Assembly: GCA_027532555.1 (NCBI GenBank)
Contig: JAPZTJ010000001.1
Location: 62,001 to 126,000, forward strand
Length of the DNA: 64,000 nt
Source: Aquidulcibacter sp.
GTDB lineage: Bacteria > Pseudomonadota > Alphaproteobacteria > Caulobacterales > Aquidulcibacteraceae
Reading direction: 5' to 3'
The stretch's first letter is position 1; each line of letters starts with the position of its first letter. Positions 8,749 through 16,880 of this stretch are shown here, one piece after another. The notes below the pieces were generated by a model, which was not told the origin of the DNA, did no database searches, and saw only the letters and a list, made by a program, of their open reading frames with translations. Position numbers and translations under genes: made by a program.

Positions 8749-9366
8749 TTAGGCGGTCCGGACCGCGCTCAGAAGCCAGTTTGGATCGCGGGCATCAACG
8801 GCACGTTCAAACGTCCAAACTTCATCAGCGGCGCGTAGGCCATCCCCACCATCGGCCAAGTCAGATGAGAAGGCCACGTCAATACGTGCGATTTTACCAT
8901 CTAATTCGGCATCTACGATCTTTGCATCGCTCAGCCTAATAACCTCGATCTTGGCGGCACCGGCTGTCCGCCGCTCATCCATCGAGGTCTTGTAAGCTTC
9001 AAACACGTCGGCATCGACCAGATCTTTCAAGGTCTGTTCATCGCCAGCGCCATAAGCCGTTACGATCATTTCATAAGCAGACTTTGCGCCTTCCAGAAAC
9101 GCTTCCGCGCTAAACCCTCGCTGGGCTGCCCCAATTGCTTTTAGGCCAGCCGCGCCAGGGCCATCATATTCCCGCGCAGGGAAGGTCAAAACCTTACCGC
9201 CATCGTCGGCAGTCTCGTCGCCATCCGCCTTTTCAGCAGGCGTCTCGGGCATACCAAATCTGGGCTGTTGCATCGGGGGTGGCTCTGCACCACGATTTTG
9301 GCCAAGCACTTGGTATAAACGGCCAAGTACGAGAGCTGCCACAACGGCGAAGAAGACTATTTCCAT
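8749..9366 (-). CDS. Tim44/TimA-domain inner-membrane protein
   Basis: A 205-residue protein with a single N-terminal membrane segment (IVFFAVVAALVLGRLYQVLG), an acidic and Pro-rich stretch, and a C-terminal Tim44-like domain (about residues 80-205: FLEGAKSAYEMIVTAYGAGD, ADEVWTFERAVDARDPNWLLSAV). The bacterial Tim44-like protein of alphaproteobacteria is the relative of the mitochondrial import motor anchor. Its exact bacterial job is poorly known. It heads the mltA-smr unit and is divergent from secB, an arrangement typical of this group. Confidence 0.85.
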   Translation of the reverse strand: MEIVFFAVVAALVLGRLYQVLGQNRGAEPPPMQQPRFGMPETPAEKADGDETADDGGKVLTFPAREYDGPGAAGLKAIGAAQRGFSAEAFLEGAKSAYEMIVTAYGAGDEQTLKDLVDADVFEAYKTSMDERRTAGAAKIEVIRLSDAKIVDAELDGKIARIDVAFSSDLADGGDGLRAADEVWTFERAVDARDPNWLLSAVRTA

Positions 9367-9502
9367 GGTTTTCGATCCGGTCCCGCTTGGTTTTGAATGG
9401 CGGTCATAAACTCATATAGGATGCAATGATGCGTAAGTCAGCCACTTGGTTGCCGTAAAGGGCTGTTGCGTGCTAGCCACCACAGCTTCTGGAGATCAAG
9501 AC

Positions 9503-10003
9503 ATGACAGATGATACGGCCTCTGCGCCACTGGAAAACGGTTCTTTAGCGAATGGTGGGGCGGAAACTGCCCCTTCGGTCCGTGTTTTAGCCCAATATGT
9601 AAAGGATTTTTCGTTTGAAAATCCAAATGCGCCTAACTCCTTAAGGGAAGGCGCACAGCCAAAAATCGATCTTCAATTAGACGTGAGCGCACGGGCGATG
9701 GACGAATCCGGCGTCTTTGAAGTGGATTTGAAGATCAATGCACGCAGCGACCGCGAGGGCCAAACCCAATTTATCATCGAATTGGTCTATTCGGGCCTGT
9801 TCCAATTCGCCAATATCCCCGGCGACGCTTTGGAGCCTCTGTTGCTGGCAGAATGTCCGAAGATCCTCTTCCCATTTGCCCGTCAGTTGATTGCTAATAA
9901 CAGCCAAGCTGGTGGCTATCCACCCTTGATGCTGGACCCCATGGACTTTGGTGCGCTTTATGCCACCCAGCGTGTTGAGCGTTCAGGCGGTCAACCCTCC
10001 TAA
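9503..10003 (+). CDS. secB: protein-export chaperone SecB
   Basis: A 166-residue tetrameric cytoplasmic chaperone that keeps preproteins unfolded and hands them to SecA. Recognised from VRVLAQYVKDFSFENPNAP, FVIELVYSGLF-like FIIELVYSGLFQFANIP, and LLLAECPKILFPFARQLI with PPLMLDPMDFGALY at the C-terminus. ATG 9503 is preceded by GGAG (9491-9494); the frame extends upstream to 9446 but without a binding site. The gene starts divergently from the Tim44-like gene, with about 136 bases between. Confidence 0.95.
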   Translation: MTDDTASAPLENGSLANGGAETAPSVRVLAQYVKDFSFENPNAPNSLREGAQPKIDLQLDVSARAMDESGVFEVDLKINARSDREGQTQFIIELVYSGLFQFANIPGDALEPLLLAECPKILFPFARQLIANNSQAGGYPPLMLDPMDFGALYATQRVERSGGQPS

Positions 10004-10043
10004 AGAGCCACGCAATTTTGATCCAATAGGATTTAAACGCGCT

Positions 10044-10790
10044 CTAGGCTGATTGCTGTCCACGATCGGTAAGGAACTTGTTCCAAACAGGTTCCTTACC
10101 CAGTGTGGCGATAAAGGTGCCGTGCGCCTCCAACTCTTCCAGCGTGGACAACAATTCTAAAGCATGGGGGCGTTCTCGCTTGGGCAAGCTGGCTTTGGCT
10201 TCCAAAACACCTTCCGACGCTTGGATCTGGGTCTCAGCCGCCTCGGCAGGATCGAGAAAATCGAGCCGCCTTTCCCTGCCTCCCTTGAGTTCGAGGTACA
10301 CAGCCGCCAGCAATTGGGAGTCCAAAAGAGCCCCGTGCTTATCGCGCGCCGTCAAATCAATATTCAGCCGCCGACATAAAGCGTCCAATGAAGCCGGTGC
10401 GCCGGGATATTTTTTGCGTGCTATCAGCAAAGTATCGACGCAGCGTTCCTTTGGAATAAGCGACAAGCCCAGTCGCCCAAGCTCTGCATTTAAAAACCGG
10501 CGGTCAAACTCAGCATTATGAGCGACAAGCGGAGCATCACCGATAAAAGCCAACAATTCTTCAACGACTTCCGAGGCACCGAACACAGGCTTATCGGAGA
10601 GAAAATCGCCTGTTAGGCCATGAACCCTTACGACTTCGGCCGGCACATCACGTTCAGGATTAATATAGCGGTGAAAGGTCGCCCCAGTGGGCACAAGGTC
10701 GATCAATTCAACACAACCGATTTCGACGATCCGGTCACCCCTTTCGGGATCAGTTCCGGTCGTCTCGGTATCAAAAACGATTTCACGCAT
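10044..10790 (-). CDS. dnaQ: DNA polymerase III epsilon subunit (3'-5' proofreading exonuclease)
   Basis: A 248-residue DEDDh exonuclease. Exo I is VFDTETTG at residues 5-12, Exo II HNAEFD near 93 and Exo III HGALLDSQL near 155, so all metal ligands and the catalytic His are present. The C-terminal tail (from about residue 180) would bind the polymerase alpha subunit. The start overlaps the coaE end by eight bases; it is the last gene of ppsR-maf-aroE-coaE-dnaQ, an order known next to the Caulobacter origin. Confidence 0.95.
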   Translation of the reverse strand: MREIVFDTETTGTDPERGDRIVEIGCVELIDLVPTGATFHRYINPERDVPAEVVRVHGLTGDFLSDKPVFGASEVVEELLAFIGDAPLVAHNAEFDRRFLNAELGRLGLSLIPKERCVDTLLIARKKYPGAPASLDALCRRLNIDLTARDKHGALLDSQLLAAVYLELKGGRERRLDFLDPAEAAETQIQASEGVLEAKASLPKRERPHALELLSTLEELEAHGTFIATLGKEPVWNKFLTDRGQQSA

Positions 10791-11403
10791 CTTTTTTTCT
10801 CGCCGTTTCGGCTGTTGGTTTGATCAATGCCTCATAAACCATCCCAACTTGTTCGCGCGCGGCGTCAAGACCCAAGCCGGTGTCGATCACAAAATCCGAC
10901 TTCGACCGCTTAACTTCATCGGGTGTTTGACGTGCCAAGATGGAAGCGAACTTCTCTTCCGTCATACCAGGACGGGCCAGAACTCGGGCCCGCTGCATCT
11001 CAGGTGGGCAGGACACTACAATCACGGCATCCACGTAGGCTTCACCGCCTGTTTCAAACAGCAAAGGTACATCGACGATGGTCAAGGGCACACCCTGTTC
11101 ACGCGCATCAGCCAAAAAGTCAGCGCGATCTTTGCCGACTAAGGGGTGCACAACAGCTTCAATTTGCTTGAGAAGCCCTGGATCTTGAAGAATTTTGCTC
11201 GTCAAAATGCCGCGGTCGACCCCGTTAGCTCCTATCGCATCAGGAATTAAAGCTTGTAGGGGCGTGATGGCTGCTCCGTCTGGTGCATAAAGACGGTGAA
11301 CAGCCGCATCGGCATCCCAAATAGGAACGCCTAACTCCTTAAACATGGCCGACGTGGTCGATTTACCCATGCCGATCGAACCTGTCAGCGCAACAATCTT
11401 CAT
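10783..11403 (-). CDS. coaE: dephospho-CoA kinase
   Basis: A 206-residue enzyme performing the last step of coenzyme A synthesis, ATP-dependent phosphorylation of the 3'-OH of dephospho-CoA. The P-loop GSIGMGKST is at residues 8-16, followed by WDADAAVHRLYAP, VDVPLLFETGG and QRARVLARPGMTEEK (lid region). The ATG overlaps the aroE stop by four bases and the end overlaps dnaQ, so it is embedded in the operon. Confidence 0.95.
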   Translation of the reverse strand: MKIVALTGSIGMGKSTTSAMFKELGVPIWDADAAVHRLYAPDGAAITPLQALIPDAIGANGVDRGILTSKILQDPGLLKQIEAVVHPLVGKDRADFLADAREQGVPLTIVDVPLLFETGGEAYVDAVIVVSCPPEMQRARVLARPGMTEEKFASILARQTPDEVKRSKSDFVIDTGLGLDAAREQVGMVYEALIKPTAETARKKDA

Positions 11404-12251
11404 GCGGAGACCGCCTTCTCTAAGGTTCTCAGGCCATCCTTAACATCTGGTAGAACGCCAAACCAATGCTGAAATGCCAAAGCACCTTGACCAGCTAACA
11501 TGCCCAACCCATCGAAATGCCGCCGCTTTGCGGCCTTGGCGCTCTCCAGATAGGCGGTCATACGAGGCGAATAAATGGTGTCATAAATGATCGCCTCCGA
11601 TCGCGTTGGCGAAAAATCCGGGGAAAAAGGCGACTGATTGTTGAGGCCTTGGCTGGTGGCATTAATCACAAGACCTGCACCCGCCAAATGCTGTGGCAAG
11701 TCCTGCCACGTTCGGACGAGAATTTGTTGGGGATTTAGGTCGTTTGCAATCTTCTGAGCTCGGTCTTGATCACGATTGATGACGCAAATGGCAGTTTGGC
11801 TATGTACGCATAGAGCCGCAAGAATGGAGCGGGCTGCCCCGCCGGCACCCAGAACCACTATATGTCCGGCAGAGTCGCGCCAGTCAGATGCCCGCGCGTC
11901 CAGATCAACAACCAGACCGTCGCCGTCCGTGTTGTTGGCATCGTACCCGCGACCAGCTCGGTCCAAACTTAGGCAATTAGCAGCGCCAACCAACTTCACC
12001 CGGTCAGATTGACGCAATGCCGCCTGTGCTGCGCGTTCCTTGAACGGTGTTGTGATGTTTAGCCCACACACATCGCTAGCGGCCAAGCCTTGAAGGGCCG
12101 CCTCAAAGTCTTCCAGCTCAACAGGAAGTGCGACATAAAGCGCGTTAAATCCGTGTGCTTGTATCCAAGCGTTTTGCAAAACCGGTGACATGGAATGCCG
12201 TACCGGATTGCCCAAGACCGCATAAAGCTCGGTCGATCCGCTAATCTTCAA
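11400..12251 (-). CDS. aroE: shikimate dehydrogenase
   Basis: A 283-residue NADP-dependent enzyme reducing 3-dehydroshikimate to shikimate in the aromatic pathway. N-terminal substrate part: AVLGNPVRHSMSPVLQNAW, and NITTPFKERA with the catalytic Lys; NANNTDGDG holds the conserved Asp. The nucleotide site is VVLGAGGAARSI. The C-terminal part ends with GLGMLAGQGALAFQHWFG. The start is a TTG at 12251 overlapping the maf stop; no ATG precedes the conserved region, so a non-ATG start is likely. Confidence 0.95.
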   Translation of the reverse strand: MKISGSTELYAVLGNPVRHSMSPVLQNAWIQAHGFNALYVALPVELEDFEAALQGLAASDVCGLNITTPFKERAAQAALRQSDRVKLVGAANCLSLDRAGRGYDANNTDGDGLVVDLDARASDWRDSAGHIVVLGAGGAARSILAALCVHSQTAICVINRDQDRAQKIANDLNPQQILVRTWQDLPQHLAGAGLVINATSQGLNNQSPFSPDFSPTRSEAIIYDTIYSPRMTAYLESAKAAKRRHFDGLGMLAGQGALAFQHWFGVLPDVKDGLRTLEKAVSA

Positions 12252-12835
12252 GTTGGGACCTCCCCATGCAGACGCAAGAAGGCTAGGACCTCTAATAACG
12301 GCAGGCCAAGGATTGAAAAAAAGTCCCCCTCAACCTTCTCAAACAATTGCGCACCAGGGCCCTCAAACTGATAACAGCCGACACTTGCAAGCGCCTCTTG
12401 ACCATAGGAAGTCAGGTATGAGCGCAAGAAATCATCCGAAAAGGCCCGCATGGTTAGTTTTGGGCTCGTTACTAAGCGCCAGACAGGCTGACCCTCTTTT
12501 GCGATAACCGCTGCGCATTCAAGGGTGTGTGTCTTGCCGCGCAATTGGCTGAGGCGTTCAAAAGCCTCGTCCAGTGTTTCGGCCTTGTCAAACGAATGGC
12601 CTTCAAACGACAGGATTTGGTCACAGCCGAGGACAAAGCCAGGCCGTCTTTGTGAAACCTTCAACGCCTTTAGTTCAGCGAGTTTATCCGCTTGATTGCG
12701 CGGACTAGCCCCTTCAGCCCGCATCGCTTCTTTTACGGCATCTTCGTCTACACCAGATCCAATAGCCTCAAAACGAATGCCGGCTTGCGTGAGGAGATGG
12801 CGACGAATGGTACTGGTAGAAGCGAGCGTTAGCAT
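12248..12835 (-). CDS. maf: Maf-family nucleoside triphosphate pyrophosphatase
   Basis: A 195-residue house-cleaning enzyme that hydrolyses non-canonical or m5U/dTTP-type nucleotides to monophosphates. It opens with LTLASTSTIRRHLLTQAGI (usual form is LASxSPRR; here the Pro is replaced). Further marks are VLGCDQILSFEGHSFDK and QLRGKTHTL. SVGCYQFEGPGAQLFEKVEGDFFSILGLPL is the typical Maf end region (the run shown here is split over about residues 150-180). It follows ppsR by two bases and overlaps aroE. Confidence 0.9.
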   Translation of the reverse strand: MLTLASTSTIRRHLLTQAGIRFEAIGSGVDEDAVKEAMRAEGASPRNQADKLAELKALKVSQRRPGFVLGCDQILSFEGHSFDKAETLDEAFERLSQLRGKTHTLECAAVIAKEGQPVWRLVTSPKLTMRAFSDDFLRSYLTSYGQEALASVGCYQFEGPGAQLFEKVEGDFFSILGLPLLEVLAFLRLHGEVPT

Positions 12836-12837
12836 GA

Positions 12838-13659
12838 CTATTTTGCATTCCGGTCTGTAAGCAGGTTCAAAATGGCGGCCGAGGTTTCTTCAATTGATCG
12901 TCGGGTTACATCGATTACGGGCCAATTCTGACGTTCAAACAAACGGTTCGCATCCGTAATCTCTTCGCGCACCGCATCTTCATCAACATATTCACTGGTC
13001 GCATCGGCATTAAGCGACAAAAGCCGGTTACGGCGAATGGCAATCAACCGATCAGGCGAAACCCGCAACCCAACAACCAATGGCTTATTGAGTTCTAACA
13101 ACGCTTGAGGGATTGGGGCTTTTGGCACCAACGGGAAATTCCCTGTTCGAATACCGCGGTTGGCAAGATAAATTGACGTTGGCGTTTTTGAGGTCCGACT
13201 GACGCCCACAAGCACCACATCCGCTTGATTGAATTCATGTACCATTTGGCCGTCATCATGGGCCATGGTGTAGTTAAGAGCGTCAATCCGACGAAAGTAA
13301 TTTTCATCCAATGCTTGCTTAGAGCCTGTCTTTTCACCGGCGCGCATTTTCAGATGATGTTCCCACATGGTGAGAACCTGATCTAGGAGCGGTAGTGCTG
13401 GAATGCCCAAGTGCTTACAATGATCAACCAAAACATCGCGGAGATCATGCGCGGCAATCGTGAACAGGACGACGCCGGGGAAGGACTCAATCTCAGCCAA
13501 AACCCGGTCGAGTTGGCGGCGAGACCGCACCAAATAATAAGAATGCTCTAATGGCGTCACACCTTCAAATAAGGGCGCAACGGCCCGCAAAACGGCGTTG
13601 AGCGTTTCGCCTGTGGAGTCAGACACCAAATGAACGTTTAGAAAAGTGGAAATGCGCAT
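12838..13659 (-). CDS. ppsR: pyruvate,phosphate dikinase / PEP synthase regulatory kinase-phosphorylase (DUF299)
   Basis: A 273-residue bifunctional regulator that phosphorylates (with ADP) and dephosphorylates a Thr of PEP synthase or pyruvate phosphate dikinase. Marks: VHLVSDSTGETLNAVLRAV at the N-terminus and the P-loop GVSRTSKTPTSIYLAN near residue 150. The start at 13659 places the conserved HLVSDSTGET near residue 10; a longer form from ATG 13707 adds 16 residues and has an AGG upstream. The gene points away from hemE across the predicted origin, as the corresponding gene does in Caulobacter. Confidence 0.9.
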   Translation of the reverse strand: MRISTFLNVHLVSDSTGETLNAVLRAVAPLFEGVTPLEHSYYLVRSRRQLDRVLAEIESFPGVVLFTIAAHDLRDVLVDHCKHLGIPALPLLDQVLTMWEHHLKMRAGEKTGSKQALDENYFRRIDALNYTMAHDDGQMVHEFNQADVVLVGVSRTSKTPTSIYLANRGIRTGNFPLVPKAPIPQALLELNKPLVVGLRVSPDRLIAIRRNRLLSLNADATSEYVDEDAVREEITDANRLFERQNWPVIDVTRRSIEETSAAILNLLTDRNAK

Positions 13660-13710
13660 AGAAAAGCTGTGACCGACGAACCATTTCGGATCAAGGTCTT
13701 CATACATTTT

Positions 13711-13733
13711 CAGACCTAACTTCTTTAGGTCTG
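13711..13733. promoter_or_regulatory. perfect 9-bp inverted repeat upstream of ppsR
   Basis: CAGACCTAA is separated by five bases from its exact complement TTAGGTCTG. The dyad lies at the ppsR side of the predicted origin, 51 bases before the chosen ppsR start and three bases before an alternative ATG. It looks like a dimeric protein operator, or a hairpin in the ppsR leader; no T-run follows. Not matched to a known regulator. Confidence 0.5.
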
Positions 13734-13778
13734 ACCAAAAGGTACCAATAGGTGGACCAGTTTACCCCGGTAGGGCTG

Positions 13779-13793
13779 TTAACAACTTGTTAA
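13779..13793. promoter_or_regulatory. CtrA binding site at oriC
   Basis: TTAACAACTTGTTAA fits the CtrA consensus TTAA-N7-TTAA exactly and is nearly palindromic. A third TTAA follows six bases later (13800-13803) and a fourth at 13824. In Caulobacter CtrA binding at the origin blocks replication in swarmer cells. Confidence 0.7.
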
Positions 13794-13900
13794 AAAAGCT
13801 TAATGAGTCTCTAAGAAACACGGTTAATTTTGTATGAATGTGCGAAACAAATTGCTGCGTGGGAAGTACTAAGGGATAAAGCCTCTGGAACTTTTCTCGA

Positions 13901-13909
13901 ACATCCACA
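13901..13909 (+). promoter_or_regulatory. DnaA-box-like 9-mer
   Basis: ACATCCACA agrees with TTATCCACA at seven of nine positions, keeping the ATCCACA core. Confidence 0.45.
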
Positions 13910-13942
13910 AGGCTGGTAAGCTGTTGAGACAAGCATCCCCAA

Positions 13943-13951
13943 TGTGGGTAA
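13943..13951 (-). promoter_or_regulatory. DnaA-box-like 9-mer
   Basis: On the minus strand TTACCCACA agrees with the consensus at eight of nine positions. Confidence 0.55.
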
Positions 13952-14010
13952 ATCTTTGATGCTATCTAGAGCAATCGCATGATTTTCGGTACTTTTCGTA
14001 TCGGATGCGC

Positions 14011-14019
14011 TGTGGAAAA
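14011..14019 (-). promoter_or_regulatory. DnaA-box-like 9-mer
   Basis: On the minus strand TTTTCCACA agrees with the consensus at eight of nine positions, the variant common in strong DnaA boxes. Confidence 0.6.
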
Positions 14020-14090
14020 AACAGGGGTAAAAGCTGATAAACAGCTTGAGAAATCCCGTTAGGTCATGCAGGTGACTTCCAAGGATCAGT

Positions 14091-14099
14091 CTATCCACC
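14091..14099 (+). promoter_or_regulatory. weak DnaA-box-like 9-mer
   Basis: CTATCCACC agrees with the consensus at seven of nine positions; it lies 57 bases before the hemE start. Confidence 0.35.
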
Positions 14100-14155
14100 G
14101 TACTACTATCTACTGATTCAAGAATCTAAAATATAAAAGGGAAGGGGAGCCCGCC

Positions 14156-15202
14156 ATGGGTGAGGGAGCAAAGGGTCACAACAGCGCATTGGTTCGCACC
14201 CTCCTAGGTGAACAACAAGCACATCCACCGATCTGGTTGATGCGCCAAGCGGGCCGCCATTTGCCGGAATATCGTGAACTTCGCGCGAAGAACAAGAGCT
14301 TCCTTGACTTTTGCTATGCGCCAGCAGCTGCGGCTGAAGCAACGTTGCAACCAGTCCGCAGATATCCGGTCGATGCGGCGATTATCTTCTCCGATATTCT
14401 GGTGGTACCCCATGCATTGGGCCGAGATGTGCGCTTTGCCGAAGGCGAAGGCCCGCTATTGACCCCGTTGGAGGGCGCGGCGGATATCGCAAAACTAGAT
14501 ATGTCCCGTCTCGAAACACGTTTAGCGCCGGTCTATGAGGCTCTAGAGCGGGTTCGGGCCGCAATGGACGAGGACCGTGCTCTAATAGGCTTCGCTGGTG
14601 CTCCTTGGACCTTGGCGACCTATATGATTCAGGGCCGCGGCGGTGAGCGTGATCTTGCTCGTGCTTTTGCGTATCAGAACCCAGAATTAGTCGACGATCT
14701 CTTAAAAATTCTGGCTGAGGCGATTGGCCAACATCTAATTGCTCAGGTTAAAGCGGGTGCAAATGCGCTACAGATTTTTGAATCCTGGGCTGAAGATATT
14801 CCCGGGCACCTGTTCGCGCGTCTCGTAACCAAGCCAATCAAGCAGGCCGTAGATGTGGTACGCGCGGTCTATCCCAATGTTCCTATTATTGGTTTTCCGC
14901 GAGGGGCAGGTCATCGGGTTGGTCAATTCTTTGCTGAAACGACTGTCCAAGGGGTCGGCCTCGATATTGCTGCAGATTTAGGCGCAGCGCGGACTGCGTT
15001 GGGCCCAAAGGTTTGTTTACAAGGCAATCTTGATCCCATGGCTTTGATGGCAGGTGGCCCCGCGCTTGAGCAAGCTGTCGATGCTATTCTTGCCGTGGCG
15101 GCCACGGGACCACATATCTTCAACCTTGGACATGGTGTGGTGCCAGCAACGCCGATCGCCAATGTCGAATATGTGATGCGGCGTGTGAAGGGTTTGACCT
15201 AG
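14156..15202 (+). CDS. hemE: uroporphyrinogen decarboxylase
   Basis: A 348-residue cytoplasmic enzyme that removes four carboxyls from uroporphyrinogen III to give coproporphyrinogen III. The signature PPIWLMRQAGRHLPEYRELR (residues 24-43) holds the substrate-binding arginines; AAIIFSDILVVPHALG holds the catalytic Asp; GFAGAPWTLATYMIQGRG and FNLGHGVVPATP are also conserved. A purine-rich AAGGGAAGGGGAG stretch precedes ATG 14156. It is the first gene of hemE-hemH-hemJ and borders the predicted origin, so its promoter probably lies inside oriC as in Caulobacter. Confidence 0.96.
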   Translation: MGEGAKGHNSALVRTLLGEQQAHPPIWLMRQAGRHLPEYRELRAKNKSFLDFCYAPAAAAEATLQPVRRYPVDAAIIFSDILVVPHALGRDVRFAEGEGPLLTPLEGAADIAKLDMSRLETRLAPVYEALERVRAAMDEDRALIGFAGAPWTLATYMIQGRGGERDLARAFAYQNPELVDDLLKILAEAIGQHLIAQVKAGANALQIFESWAEDIPGHLFARLVTKPIKQAVDVVRAVYPNVPIIGFPRGAGHRVGQFFAETTVQGVGLDIAADLGAARTALGPKVCLQGNLDPMALMAGGPALEQAVDAILAVAATGPHIFNLGHGVVPATPIANVEYVMRRVKGLT

Positions 15203-15243
15203 ATAAACGTCTGCAAATCAAGAAAAAGGTAATTGAAATCTCG

Positions 15244-16290
15244 ATGGGACAGAAAATAGCGATTGTGCTGTTCAATCTTGGGGGTCCGGACGGGCCAGAT
15301 TCCGTGCGCCCTTTTTTGAAGAATTTGTTTTCTGATCCAGCAATCATCCGCGTCCCGACACCGGTGCGTTGGATATTGGCCAGATTGATTTCAACGCTGC
15401 GCGCAAAATCAGCTCGGGCTAACTATGCGAAGATGGGCGGTGGCTCGCCACTGGTTCCAGAAACATTAGCTCAAGCGGAAGCCTTAGAGCGGGCGGTTAA
15501 AGCTCGTCCTGGCTATGAAAATGCGGAAGTTAAAACCTTCCTTGCCATGCGCTATTGGAAGCCATTTGTAAAAGATGCAATTGCCCAAGTTCGTGCATTT
15601 AAGCCTGATGAAACGGTGCTTCTGCCGCTCTATCCGCAGTTTTCGACCACCACGACTGATTCCTCGTTACAGGCTTGGAAGAAGGCAGGCGGTGGCCCTG
15701 CAAAGCTGATTTGCTGCTATCCTGATGCGCCAGGCTTTATTGAGGCCCATGCCGAAGCAGTAATGGAAACATGGCAAGCCGGTGGTTCGCCTGAGCGCGT
15801 TCGGGTTTTGTGGTCTGCACATGGACTGCCTGAAAAAATTATCCTCGACGGCGATCCATACCAAAAGCAAGTAGAAGAGACGGTTGCAGCATTACGGCCT
15901 CTGCTTCCTGATCATTTTGAGCATGCGATCTGTTATCAATCTCGCGTTGGTCCCGTAAAATGGATTGGCCCAGCCACGGAAACCGAGATTGAACGCGCTG
16001 GCGCGGACAATATACCTGTAATCGTAGTTCCGATCGCTTTTGTCTCCGAACATATTGAGACCTTGGTTGAATTGGATGAAGAATATTATGAAGTTGCGCA
16101 CGAAGTCGGTGTGCCGCTTTATTTGCGTGCGCCCGCTCTTGGTACGCGCGCAAAATTCATCGACGAGCTTGCCCGCCTAACGACCGATTTGTTGGAAGGT
16201 ACTGACCCAATACTCGCGGCACGCACGACAGGCTGCGTCGTCGCTTGTCCTTCTTGCCCGCGGGCAGAATTTGGCGGATGCGCTGTATGA
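15244..16290 (+). CDS. hemH: ferrochelatase
   Basis: A 348-residue enzyme inserting ferrous iron into protoporphyrin IX. Marks: VLFNLGGPDGPDSVRPFLKN at the start, LLPLYPQFSTTTTDSS, WSAHGLPEKII with the metal-binding His, CYQSRVGPVKWIGP, and PIAFVSEHIETLVELDEEY with the catalytic His/Glu. The C-terminus contains Cys residues (CVVACPSCPRAEFGGC) that resemble the 2Fe-2S-ligating cysteines of some ferrochelatases. The gene follows hemE by about 40 bases and overlaps hemJ. Confidence 0.96.
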   Translation: MGQKIAIVLFNLGGPDGPDSVRPFLKNLFSDPAIIRVPTPVRWILARLISTLRAKSARANYAKMGGGSPLVPETLAQAEALERAVKARPGYENAEVKTFLAMRYWKPFVKDAIAQVRAFKPDETVLLPLYPQFSTTTTDSSLQAWKKAGGGPAKLICCYPDAPGFIEAHAEAVMETWQAGGSPERVRVLWSAHGLPEKIILDGDPYQKQVEETVAALRPLLPDHFEHAICYQSRVGPVKWIGPATETEIERAGADNIPVIVVPIAFVSEHIETLVELDEEYYEVAHEVGVPLYLRAPALGTRAKFIDELARLTTDLLEGTDPILAARTTGCVVACPSCPRAEFGGCAV

Positions 16291-16742
16291 GTGGGTGGAT
16301 CGCCAGCCACTATGAAGTCTTTAGAGCGCTTCATATAATTGCGGTGATCGCGTGGATGGCTGGCCTGATGTATCTGCCACGCTTATTTGTCTATCATTCC
16401 CTAGCCCCTCTTGGAGGTGAACTGGATCAGCAATTGATCATCATGGAGCGGCGCCTACATCGCGGCATTATGATCCCCGCGATGATTGTGGTGTGGATTT
16501 TAGGCTTAAGCTTGCTGCTCGGCCGAGGTGGTTTGGATTTACTGGCCCAACCTTGGATGCAGATTAAGTTGGCCATGGTTATTCTCATTACGGCAGTAGA
16601 TCATCTTTATCTGCGCTGGCGCAAAGCGTTTGAGCGGGGTGAGCGTCCGTTGAACCACGTGGCCTTCCGGTTCCTAAACGAATTGCCGTTTGTTTTGATG
16701 ATTGTCGCTGTGTTTATGGTTGTCTTAGAGCCTTTTTCTTGA
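16287..16742 (+). CDS. hemJ: protoporphyrinogen IX oxidase HemJ
   Basis: A 151-residue inner-membrane protein of the HemJ (UPF0093, CopD-like) family that oxidises protoporphyrinogen IX to protoporphyrin IX. Four hydrophobic helices are visible. The first carries FRALHIIAVIAWMAGLMYLP with the conserved His, and a second conserved His lies in the ERRLHRGIM segment. ATG 16287 overlaps the hemH TGA (ATGA); the frame extends upstream inside hemH, but the internal Met matches the family start. With hemE and hemH it completes the end of heme synthesis. Confidence 0.9.
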   Translation: MSGWIASHYEVFRALHIIAVIAWMAGLMYLPRLFVYHSLAPLGGELDQQLIIMERRLHRGIMIPAMIVVWILGLSLLLGRGGLDLLAQPWMQIKLAMVILITAVDHLYLRWRKAFERGERPLNHVAFRFLNELPFVLMIVAVFMVVLEPFS

Positions 16743-16880
16743 CAACACACCTTGACCGCGCCAGCGTTAATCGTCATGTGATCGCTCGTTGCCAAAGCCT
16801 TCACTCGGTTTGGCACCTCCTTATAGCCGCTGCAGTCCTTGCAAAGACGGCTTTCACCAAAGATATTTTGAGGCCCTGAC

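Larger units (their letters stand above)
13734..14155. other. predicted chromosomal replication origin (oriC) between ppsR and hemE
   Basis: The gap is about 420 bases with no convincing gene; a 95-codon minus frame (13811-14098) lacks a binding site and any family likeness. Position alone is strong evidence: Caulobacter oriC lies between the DUF299 gene and hemE. Inside are a perfect CtrA box with extra TTAA half-sites (13779-13803), an AT-rich stretch, four 9-mers like the DnaA box TTATCCACA (13901, 13943, 14011, 14091), and a dyad AAGCTG-N5-CAGCTT (14031-14047). A TATAAAA stretch near 14131 may be a hemE promoter. Assignment is prediction, not proof. Confidence 0.78.

Noticed and set aside
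13811-14098. Minus-strand 95-codon frame in the ppsR-hemE gap
   Set aside because: No binding site and no family likeness; overlaps DnaA-box-like sites in the predicted origin.
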